From: Candidatus Omnitrophota bacterium
Lineage (GTDB): Bacteria > Omnitrophota > Gorgyraeia > Zapsychrales > Fredricksoniimonadaceae
DNA length: 5,191 nucleotides
Assembly: GCA_017987425.1 (NCBI GenBank)
Contig: JAGNTT010000138.1
Span: 1 to 5,191, forward strand
Reading direction: 5' to 3'
A model generated the notes under the pieces. It saw only the letters and a list, made by a program, of their open reading frames with translations, did not search any database and was not told the DNA's origin. The position numbers were made by a program, and so were the translations under genes. Numbering within the stretch: the stretch's first letter is position 1; every line of letters begins with the position of its first letter. This document shows, in pieces, positions 1 through 5,183 of the stretch.

Positions 1-1
1 A

Positions 2-544
2 TCCAACGGCATGGGGCTCTCCATTAACGGGGATGTGTACCTGATCGTTGAGTTCAACCATGTTAAGCCTGCCAAAGGTTCCGCGTTCGTGCGTATCAAA
101 ATGCGCAGTATCAAGAACGACAGCGTTCTTGAGCGCACCTACCGAACGGCCGAAAGGCTGGATGAAGCAGTTCTCGAATTCCGTCGTCTTCAATATCTTT
201 ATAATGGGGGTGACGGTTATCATTTTATGGACCAGACCACTTTTGAAGAGGTCGTGGTTTCTACAGAAATGCTCGGCCGTGGTGTCGATTTTCTTCAAGA
301 TAACATGGAAGCCCAGGGGGTTTTCAACGGCGAGAAATTGTTAAAAGTTGATATTCCCAATTTCATCATTGCCACGATTGCAGAGGCGGACTTAGGGTTG
401 AAGGGCGATTCTTCACGCGCCGGCACCAAACCCGCCAAGATCGACACTGGGGCAACCGTTCAAGTGCCGCTTTTTATCGAAGTCGGTGAAGTCGTCAAGA
501 TCGATACCAGAGACGGAACCTATGTTGAAAGGGCGAAGAAATGA
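2..544 (+). CDS. efp: Elongation factor P, 5'-truncated by the window edge
   Basis: EF-P is a cytoplasmic translation factor that binds between the ribosomal P and E sites and rescues ribosomes stalled at polyproline. Residues here are numbered from the ATG at position 11. The N-terminal KOW-like domain carries the tip loop HVKPAKGSAF (residues 17-26). Its tip lysine K22 corresponds to the lysine modified in E. coli (K34), but the usual PGKG reads PAKG. The middle OB domain has QYLYNGGDGYHFM (61-73). The C-terminal domain matches the EF-P signature pattern, with K140, A142, G147, V152-P153 and G159. The frame stays open to the left edge (codons for S-N-G precede the ATG), and in the family NGMGL lies a few residues inside the protein. 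The ATG at 11 is therefore probably internal and the true start is about 7-10 codons upstream, outside the window. The stop codon overlaps the accB start by 4 bases, suggesting translational coupling. Identity is secure; the missing start is inferred from family alignment. Confidence 0.95.
   Translation, partial: SNGMGLSINGDVYLIVEFNHVKPAKGSAFVRIKMRSIKNDSVLERTYRTAERLDEAVLEFRRLQYLYNGGDGYHFMDQTTFEEVVVSTEMLGRGVDFLQDNMEAQGVFNGEKLLKVDIPNFIIATIAEADLGLKGDSSRAGTKPAKIDTGATVQVPLFIEVGEVVKIDTRDGTYVERAKK
528..533 (+). promoter_or_regulatory. Shine-Dalgarno for accB inside the efp coding end
   Basis: AAAGGG lies 7 bases before the accB ATG, within the last codons of efp. It supports the ATG at 541 as the accB start and translation of both genes from one message. 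Confidence 0.6.
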
Positions 545-1002
545 ATTTGAAAGAGATCAAGGAAATCATCACCCTGATGAACGAAAACGATCTCTCTGAG
601 ATCGAGATCGAGCGCGACGGTTTAAAAGTAAAGCTCAGAAAATCCTCCCAAGGAGCGCCTCTTATGATGCCCGGTACGCCGGTGCAGTACAGCCTTGAAA
701 AAATTCCTTCCCCGACCACAACTCAGGAACCGGTCGCTGCCGGTGAGCCCTCCAAAAAAGGCGGGGCCGAGATCAAGTCACCGATGGTCGGAACATTTTA
801 CCGTTCCCCTTCACCCGAAGCTCCTTCATTCGTCGAAGTAGGCCAGACTGTCGAGGTCGGCCAAGTTGTCTGTATCGTCGAAGCGATGAAACTCATGAAT
901 GAAATCAAATCCGAAGTGCGCGGCAGGATCAAAGAAGTCGTGGTTGAAAATGCCGAGCCTGTGGAATTCGGGCAAACACTTTACGTTGTGGAACCATTAT
1001 AG
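541..1002 (+). CDS. accB: Biotin carboxyl carrier protein of acetyl-CoA carboxylase (AccB/BCCP)
   Basis: AccB carries the covalently bound biotin that shuttles CO2 from the biotin carboxylase AccC to the carboxyltransferase AccAD, making malonyl-CoA for fatty-acid synthesis in the cytoplasm. The 153 residues are close to the E. coli length of 156. The N-terminal segment (1-35) is the family's helical docking region. A Pro/Ala/Thr-containing linker follows (about 36-75). The biotinyl domain (about 77-153) starts with IKSPMVGTFYRSPSPEAPSF, including the protruding thumb typical of bacterial BCCP. The biotinylation motif is EAMKLMN, with the target lysine at K117. The ATG overlaps the efp stop (ATGA). 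accC follows after 74 bases rather than directly, because a heptad-repeat element separates them. No residue appears to be missing. Confidence 0.97.
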   Translation: MNLKEIKEIITLMNENDLSEIEIERDGLKVKLRKSSQGAPLMMPGTPVQYSLEKIPSPTTTQEPVAAGEPSKKGGAEIKSPMVGTFYRSPSPEAPSFVEVGQTVEVGQVVCIVEAMKLMNEIKSEVRGRIKEVVVENAEPVEFGQTLYVVEPL

Positions 1003-1006
1003 AAAA

Positions 1007-1067
1007 GTTGATGGGAGATGGTGGCTGGCCGATGGTTACCATCAACTATTAACCATCCACTATCAAC
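1007..1067 (+). repeat. Inverted pair of degenerate GTTGATG heptad arrays (imperfect hairpin) between accB and accC
   Basis: Four consecutive 7-base units run on the + strand: GTTGATG at 1007, GGAGATG at 1014, GTGGCTG at 1021 and GCCGATG at 1028. Four more run on the - strand, read from 1067 leftwards: GTTGATA, GTGGATG, GTTAATA and GTTGATG (ending at 1040). The two arrays are mirror images about position 1037. When 1007-1036 is paired with 1038-1067, 21 of 30 positions match as Watson-Crick pairs, and 24 of 30 if G-U pairs are counted. The apex, 1031-1043, is a near-perfect short palindrome. In RNA this would form a long imperfect hairpin filling nearly all of the 74-base gap. No T-run follows, so it is unlikely to be a standard intrinsic terminator. 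Its function is unknown; a mobile or repetitive intergenic element, or an RNA processing or attenuation structure, are both possible. Confidence 0.75.
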
Positions 1068-1076
1068 AAAATATCT

Positions 1077-2450
1077 ATGTTCTCCAAAATCCTTATAGCC
1101 AATCGCGGTGAAATCGCCCTTCGAATCATCAGGGCCTGCCGTGAAATGAATATCCGTACGGTGGCCGTTTATTCCGAGGTCGACCGCAACTCGTTGCATG
1201 TGCGTTTTGCCGATGAAGCCGTTTGTATCGGAAAAGCCACGGGCGCCGAATCGTATTTAAGTATCCCTGCCATTATCTCCGCCGCTGAAATCACTGATGT
1301 TGAAGCCATTCATCCCGGTTACGGTTTCCTTTCCGAGAATGCGCATTTTGCCGAAATATGCGAATCGTGCCACATCCGTTTCATCGGCCCGACACCGGAC
1401 GCCATCCGCAAGATGGGGGACAAGATTGTCGCCAAAGAGACGGTCAAGAAGCTGGGTGTTCCGTTGACTCCCGGCGGAGACGGAATCGTTGCGACACAGG
1501 AAGAGGCGGTCAAGATCGCGCAAAAAATCAAATATCCCGTCATTATCAAAGCGGCGGCTGGCGGCGGCGGTAAAGGGATGCGTGTCTGTCATAACGACGC
1601 GACCCTTGTAAACTTTTTTAAGCTGGCTCAGACCGAGGCCGAGGCCAATTTCGGCCGTGCTGACGTTTATATCGAGAAATACATTGAAGGTCCCCGGCAC
1701 GTGGAGATCCAGATTTTAGCCGATCATCACGGCAACATCATCCATTTGGGCGAACGCGACTGCAGTGTCCAGCGCCGTCATCAAAAGCTGGTGGAAGAGT
1801 CTCCGTCTCCGGCCTTGAACGAAGCGCTGCGCAAGAAAATGGGTGATGCGGCGATCAAGGCAGCCAAAGGCGTCAATTACCGCGGCGTCGGGACAGTCGA
1901 ATTTCTTTTGGACAACAAAGGTAATTTTTATTTCATGGAGATGAACACGCGTATTCAAGTGGAGCATCCGGTCACGGAGATGGTCACAGGTATTGATCTG
2001 ATTAAAGAACAGATCAAGGCCGCTTTTGGTGAAAAGCTTAAGATCAAACAGGACCAGGTCAAGTTCAGCGGTCATTCCATCGAATGCCGTATCAATGCCG
2101 AAGACCCTGAAAATAATTTCATGCCCTGCCCGGGAAAGATCGAGGAGCTCAACCTTCCCGGCGGTCCTAACGTTCGTCTGGATACGCATATCTATCAGGG
2201 ATATAAAATCAGCCCTTACTATGATTCGATGGTTGCCAAGCTCATTGTGCATGGCAAGACGCGCAAGGAGGCCATTGCCACCATGAAGCGGGCGCTCGAT
2301 GAGTTTTACATCAGCCCCATCAAAACAACTATCGGGATTCAGCAAAAGATCATGAGCCATCCGAAATTTATTTCCGGGGATGTGACCACCCATTTCCTTG
2401 AAGAGATGGGCCGGATCGAAGACAAGGTATCTGTGGGAGGCCGCAAATGA
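1077..2450 (+). CDS. accC: Biotin carboxylase subunit of acetyl-CoA carboxylase (AccC)
   Basis: AccC uses ATP and bicarbonate to carboxylate the biotin on AccB. Its 457 residues compare with 449 in E. coli. The N-terminal domain opens with the typical FSKILIANRGEIALRIIRA. The ATP-grasp region has the nucleotide lysines K116 (MGDK) and K158 (IIKAA), and the glycine-rich lid AGGGGKGMRV (161-170). Other active-site elements are H208 (PRHVEIQ), C229 to K237 (CSVQRRHQK), E275, and E288-N290-R292-E296 in MEMNTRIQVEHPVTE. R338 lies in ECRINAEDP. All expected catalytic residues are present. A tail of about 13 residues follows the usual LEEM end and covers the ribosome binding site of the next gene. 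The ATG at 1077 fits the family N-terminus, but no Shine-Dalgarno is visible before it; the upstream bases are A/T/C-rich and come straight after the repeat element. The stop overlaps the next gene's start (ATGA). Confidence 0.98.
   Translation: MFSKILIANRGEIALRIIRACREMNIRTVAVYSEVDRNSLHVRFADEAVCIGKATGAESYLSIPAIISAAEITDVEAIHPGYGFLSENAHFAEICESCHIRFIGPTPDAIRKMGDKIVAKETVKKLGVPLTPGGDGIVATQEEAVKIAQKIKYPVIIKAAAGGGGKGMRVCHNDATLVNFFKLAQTEAEANFGRADVYIEKYIEGPRHVEIQILADHHGNIIHLGERDCSVQRRHQKLVEESPSPALNEALRKKMGDAAIKAAKGVNYRGVGTVEFLLDNKGNFYFMEMNTRIQVEHPVTEMVTGIDLIKEQIKAAFGEKLKIKQDQVKFSGHSIECRINAEDPENNFMPCPGKIEELNLPGGPNVRLDTHIYQGYKISPYYDSMVAKLIVHGKTRKEAIATMKRALDEFYISPIKTTIGIQQKIMSHPKFISGDVTTHFLEEMGRIEDKVSVGGRK
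2435..2440 (+). promoter_or_regulatory. Strong Shine-Dalgarno for the Asp23-family gene, embedded in accC
   Basis: GGGAGG lies 6 bases before the ATG at 2447, inside codons of the AccC C-terminal tail. It decides the start of the downstream gene and shows that both genes must be read from one transcript or coupled translation. Confidence 0.7.
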
Positions 2451-2800
2451 GCCGTGAGAACAAAGTCGACATCGGATTCGTGCAGATACATAAAAAAGTC
2501 ATCGGCGACATCGCCGCTTCCGCGCTGACCGAAGTGGAAGGCGTCAAGCTTGCATCATTCGGCGTCATCAGCAAGTTTTTCCAAATGGTAGGCTATAAAA
2601 ATTTTCCAAGTGTGTCGGTTACGATCGATCCCGACAATCAGGTGACCGTCGAGATCAAAGTCAGTATACTTTACGGTTTGAATGTGTCGGACGTGGCTCG
2701 CCAGGTTCAGGACGTGGTGAAAGCCGCGGTCGAGAGGGCGGTTGACATCAATCTTAAAGAAGTAAACGTGAATATCCAGGGAATAGAAAGGGGCGCATAA
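2447..2800 (+). CDS. Asp23/Gls24 family (DUF322) envelope-stress-type protein, YqhY-like
   Basis: This is a small soluble protein of 117 residues with no signal peptide or membrane segment. Family features are an N-terminal strand and helix (VQIHKKVIGDIAASALTEVEGV, about 12-33), a central strand rich in acidic and Val residues (about 57-75), the helix start YGLNVSDVARQVQ (76-88), and the C-terminal EVNVNIQGI (105-113). In Firmicutes, Asp23 is tethered to the membrane by AmaP. In B. subtilis the relative YqhY sits directly after accBC and has been linked genetically to acetyl-CoA carboxylase balance. Position here, overlapping the accC stop (ATGA), suits the YqhY role; the next gene encodes an AmaP-like anchor, which suits the Asp23 role. 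The exact biochemical function is not known for the family. Family assignment is strong, specific role is inference. Confidence 0.9.
   Translation: MSRENKVDIGFVQIHKKVIGDIAASALTEVEGVKLASFGVISKFFQMVGYKNFPSVSVTIDPDNQVTVEIKVSILYGLNVSDVARQVQDVVKAAVERAVDINLKEVNVNIQGIERGA
2787..2793 (+). promoter_or_regulatory. Shine-Dalgarno for the amaP-like gene inside the preceding gene
   Basis: AAAGGGG lies 6 bases before the ATG at 2800 and within the final codons of the Asp23-family gene. With the TAATG stop-start overlap it points to coupled, probably near-equal, translation of the two proteins. Confidence 0.6.
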
Positions 2801-3414
2801 TGTGGTTGCTAACCCGGGTGGCTGTTTTCTTTTATCTGGCGATCATTCTTTCGACAGGATTGCTTTGCATTTTGTTTTTCCTTCATCTGATCGACCTGGC
2901 GGAAGTTGTTAAAATGCTCACCAATATTTATGAAGATACCCAGTTGTCGACGGTCATGGCGGTCGTAGTCGGCTTTATCATGTTCATCAGTCTTTTGTGG
3001 GCGAAGCTTATTTACGCCCGCCGCCAGAAGGAACGGACAATCGCCTTTGATAATCCGTCCGGTCCTGTCAGCGTTTCTTTAAACGCGATGGAAGATCTTA
3101 TTCGCCGCATCGCGGTGCGTGTGCCGGAGATCAAGGAGATCCGTCCAACGATCATCGCCACTAAAAAAGGTTTGGATATTGAGAGCCGGCTTATTTTAAG
3201 GTCGGATGTGAATATCCCGGAAACTACGGCGCGTCTGCAGGAAATGATCCGCAGCAAAGTCCAGGATGTGATCGGGATCGACGGAAAAATCAACATCCGG
3301 ATCCACGTTATCAAAATCATTTCCGAAGAGTTGAAGTATAAAAAGGAAAAAGGCAAGGCCGAGATCGAAGTGGATCCGACGCCGACAGTGCCTTTCCGCG
3401 GTTACCGGGCATAA
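2800..3414 (+). CDS. amaP: AmaP-like membrane anchor protein for the Asp23-family partner
   Basis: The 204-residue protein has two hydrophobic segments, at about residues 6-30 and 50-71. A basic stretch (ARRQKER, 73-79) follows, suggesting that the C-terminal part faces the cytoplasm. That part (about 83-175) resembles the family's Asp23-like domain: FDNPSGPVSVSLNAMEDLIRR, then VNIPETTARLQEMI, then a final beta strand INIRIHVIKI. A lysine-rich stretch (176-186) and a tail ending PFRGYRA close the protein. In Staphylococcus aureus AmaP holds Asp23 at the membrane. Here the gene starts at the stop of an Asp23-family gene (TAATG), which supports the same partnership. The initial M-W-L-L start is favoured by that overlap and by the embedded ribosome binding site. 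Overall fold and context are convincing; naming it AmaP rather than an unnamed relative is less certain. Confidence 0.8.
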   Translation: MWLLTRVAVFFYLAIILSTGLLCILFFLHLIDLAEVVKMLTNIYEDTQLSTVMAVVVGFIMFISLLWAKLIYARRQKERTIAFDNPSGPVSVSLNAMEDLIRRIAVRVPEIKEIRPTIIATKKGLDIESRLILRSDVNIPETTARLQEMIRSKVQDVIGIDGKINIRIHVIKIISEELKYKKEKGKAEIEVDPTPTVPFRGYRA

Positions 3415-3418
3415 GTAC

Positions 3419-3550
3419 GTCACAAAGACACAAGTCACAGGTTACAAAGCATGACGCGGCAGAGTGAATGATGGAAATTTTTTTGCTGAACAACACCCTT
3501 GAGTTAACCAGTAATTGTGACGTGTGTCATGTGGCTTGTGACCTGTCTTG
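3419..3550 (+). repeat. Inverted pair of degenerate GTCACAA heptad arrays in the amaP-pfk intergenic gap
   Basis: The gap 3415-3563 holds no gene. Its left side has 7-base units on the + strand: GTCACAA at 3419, one extra A at 3426, GACACAA at 3427, GTCACAG at 3434 and GTTACAA at 3441. Its right side has the reverse-complement unit: TTGTGAC at 3515, GTGTGTC at 3522, ATGTGGC at 3529, TTGTGAC at 3536, then a partial CTGTCTT at 3543. Pairing the four left units with the four right units gives 23 of 28 Watson-Crick matches, around a loop of 67 bases (3448-3514). The loop is unremarkable apart from a run of seven T at 3478-3484. The architecture matches the element between accB and accC, but the unit sequence differs. 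No open reading frame and no known RNA family is recognised. Function unknown. Confidence 0.7.
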
Positions 3551-3552
3551 AT

Positions 3553-3556
3553 AGGA
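3553..3556 (+). promoter_or_regulatory. Shine-Dalgarno for the pfk-like gene
   Basis: AGGA lies 7 bases before the ATG at 3564, immediately after the right-hand heptad array. It supports this start, which also gives the normal short PFK N-terminus. Confidence 0.5.
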
Positions 3557-3563
3557 TCTGCAA

Positions 3564-4601
3564 ATGAAGAAAATTGGCGTTCTTACCGGCGGTGCGGATT
3601 GTCCCGGGCTTAACTCCGTCATCCGCGCGATTGTCCGCAAAGGCATTCAGGAAGGTTATGTCGTCACCGGCATCAAGAATGGCTGGATGGGTTTAATTGA
3701 GAACGACACCAGAATTCTTGATCTTCGTTCCACAACCGGCATCCTTGACCGCGGCGGTACGATCCTTGGAACTTCCCGCAACAATCCGCTCGACAATCCC
3801 GAGCACCTTCAGATGATCAAAGATAACTATAAACGCAATGGTTTTGACGCCCTCGTCACCGTCGGGGGGGAGGAGACGCTCAAGATCGCGCTCGCTCTTC
3901 ATAAAAAAGGCATTGTGCGCGTGGTGGCCGTTCCCAAATCCATCGACAACGCTCTTTCCGGGACCGACTACGCGTTTGGTTTTGATACAGCGGTCAACAT
4001 CGCGACCCAATGCATTGATCGTCTTCATACGACGGCCGAGTCGCATCACCGCATCATGGTCATCGAAGTCATGGGCCTTTACACCGGATGGATTGCCGTT
4101 CAGGCCGGGATCGCCGGCGGCGCGGACATCATATTGATTCCCGAAGTTCCTGTTGACGTAGACCAGGTGTGCGAATCACTTAAGGAACGCCACAGACGCG
4201 GTAAGAATTTCAGCATCATCGTCATTTCGGAAGGAACAAAAATCAACGGCCTGCCCACGCGCCATTTCCCGGACACCCAGCAGCCGGGGGAAAAGAGGCG
4301 ATACGGCAGCGTCGGTGAAGTTCTGGCCAAAATGATCGAAGACAGCACCGGTTATGAAACACGCGTCAGCGTGTTGGGGTATATTCAGCGCGGCGGAAGC
4401 CCGACGGCGTTTGACCGTATTTTAAGTACACGCTTCGGGGTTAAAGCGGTTGAATTGGTTAAGGAAGGCAAGTTCGGCAAGATGGTGAGCTTGCGTGATA
4501 ATAAAATCAGGTATGTGGACATTGAAGAGGCTGTCAGCGAACGCAAAACGGTTGATATGGATCTCGTCGCGATTGCGGAAGTTTTTTCGTCTACGAAGTA
4601 A
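3564..4601 (+). CDS. 6-phosphofructokinase family protein (group III-like) with atypical active site
   Basis: The 345-residue protein has the PFK fold throughout: glycine loop TGGADCPGLNSVIRA (8-22), GGTILGTSR with R72, GGEETL (101-106), PKSIDN (124-129), GFDTAVNIA and RLHTTAESHHR (139-163), MGLYTGW (170-176), ISEG with E223, ETR with R267, and GYIQRGGSP (272-280). PKSIDN plus the TAESHHR stretch resembles the PPi-dependent or mixed group III enzymes, which phosphorylate fructose 6-phosphate. Several key positions differ, using E. coli PfkA as reference. The second loop glycine is A11. Position 104 (Gly for ATP, Asp for PPi enzymes) is Glu. The Mg-linked D129 is A130. R171 of the MGR motif is L172. 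The sugar-phosphate H249 is Y273. The presumed catalytic base D127 is kept (D128), as are several sugar-phosphate arginines (R163, R267, R276). It is intact, with no frameshift. The donor may be PPi, or the substrate may have changed. Family is certain; activity is not. gmhA follows 12 bases later. Confidence 0.85.
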   Translation: MKKIGVLTGGADCPGLNSVIRAIVRKGIQEGYVVTGIKNGWMGLIENDTRILDLRSTTGILDRGGTILGTSRNNPLDNPEHLQMIKDNYKRNGFDALVTVGGEETLKIALALHKKGIVRVVAVPKSIDNALSGTDYAFGFDTAVNIATQCIDRLHTTAESHHRIMVIEVMGLYTGWIAVQAGIAGGADIILIPEVPVDVDQVCESLKERHRRGKNFSIIVISEGTKINGLPTRHFPDTQQPGEKRRYGSVGEVLAKMIEDSTGYETRVSVLGYIQRGGSPTAFDRILSTRFGVKAVELVKEGKFGKMVSLRDNKIRYVDIEEAVSERKTVDMDLVAIAEVFSSTK

Positions 4602-4605
4602 AAGC

Positions 4606-4610
4606 GAGGA
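4606..4610 (+). promoter_or_regulatory. Shine-Dalgarno for gmhA, closely spaced
   Basis: GAGGA ends only 3 bases before the ATG at 4614, in the 12-base gap after the pfk-like stop. Spacing is short but this is the only purine-rich site, and the ATG gives a normal GmhA N-terminus. Confidence 0.5.
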
Positions 4611-4613
4611 ATT

Positions 4614-5183
4614 ATGGAACAAGCAATTGAACAAATTTTTCAGGAATCAATCGCTGTCAAACAGGCAACGGTTAAAGCGCTCAAGCCTCTGATCAAACAG
4701 GCTGCCGAGACAATCATTGAAGCGATGAAAAAGAACCGCAGGGTTTTCTTTTTCGGCAACGGGGGTTCAGCCGCCGACAGTCAGCACATCGCCGCTGAAT
4801 TCATCGGCCGTTTCATGAAGGAACGCCGTTCGCTTCCGGCGCTCGCTTTGACGACGGATTCATCCATTCTGACGGCGCTCGGCAATGATTACACATTCGA
4901 CATCGTCTTCGCCCGTCAGCTGGAAGGTTTAGGACAAGAAGGCGATGTGGCCTTCGGGATCTCCACGAGCGGAAATTCCAAGAACGTCATTGAAGGTATT
5001 AAGAAAGCCAGATCGATCGGTATGAAGACGATCGGTCTTTTGGGCTGCGACGGCGGAAAGATCGCGCCGTTGTGCGATATCGCGCTCGTTGTTCCGTCGA
5101 AGGTGACCGCGCGCATCCAGGAATCACAGCTGTGCGTCGCGCATACGATTTGTCAGCTCGCGGAAGATGCTTTAAGTCAGTAG
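4614..5183 (+). CDS. gmhA: Sedoheptulose-7-phosphate isomerase (phosphoheptose isomerase, GmhA)
   Basis: GmhA converts D-sedoheptulose 7-phosphate to D-glycero-D-manno-heptose 7-phosphate, the first step to the ADP-heptose used in the lipopolysaccharide inner core. It is a cytoplasmic homotetramer. The 189 residues match the family length (E. coli 192). An N-terminal helical segment (1-40) leads into a single SIS domain. The phosphate and sugar sites are FGNGGSAADSQH (47-58) and GISTSGNSKNV (115-125). The zinc ligands known from E. coli (H61, E65, Q172, H180) are all found, as H58, E62, Q169 and H177, the last two within RIQESQLCVAH. GKI after CDGG and the ALGNDY motif (88-93) are also typical. 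It lies 12 bases after the pfk-like gene, so the two are probably co-transcribed; both act on sugar phosphates. The reading frame is intact and ends 8 bases before the window edge. Confidence 0.95.
   Translation: MEQAIEQIFQESIAVKQATVKALKPLIKQAAETIIEAMKKNRRVFFFGNGGSAADSQHIAAEFIGRFMKERRSLPALALTTDSSILTALGNDYTFDIVFARQLEGLGQEGDVAFGISTSGNSKNVIEGIKKARSIGMKTIGLLGCDGGKIAPLCDIALVVPSKVTARIQESQLCVAHTICQLAEDALSQ

Noticed and set aside
11..13. ATG at 11 as the true efp start
   Set aside because: The frame is open to the left edge and the family has several residues before the NGMGL stretch, so this Met is probably internal.
1007..1067. Riboswitch or CRISPR-like array reading of the accB-accC gap
   Set aside because: Units are 7 bases without spacers, so not CRISPR; no conserved riboswitch core is recognised and the element is only about 60 bases.
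1257..1700. Minus-strand open frame of 147 codons opposite accC
   Set aside because: Shadow of accC with low-complexity, motif-free translation and no convincing start signal.
1716..2393. Long minus-strand open frame of 225 codons opposite accC
   Set aside because: It lies wholly opposite the strongly conserved accC gene, has no recognisable family motif, and is explained by codon bias of accC.
3449..3490. Possible rho-independent terminator at the seven-T run (3478-3484) after amaP
   Set aside because: The bases just upstream do not form a stable GC-rich hairpin; the visible inverted arrays flank this T-run rather than precede it.
3516..3531. CRP-like site (TGTGA, six bases, TCATG) upstream of pfk
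   Set aside because: The TGTGA and TCA matches come from the TTGTGAC-type heptads, which recur several times here; the second half is imperfect.
3495..3553. Sigma-70 type promoter for pfk (TTGAGT near 3499 or TTGTGA at 3515)
   Set aside because: No acceptable -10 hexamer lies about 17 bases downstream of either candidate, so no promoter is called.
3693..4049. Minus-strand open frame opposite the pfk-like gene
   Set aside because: Shadow of a conserved coding region, no family resemblance.
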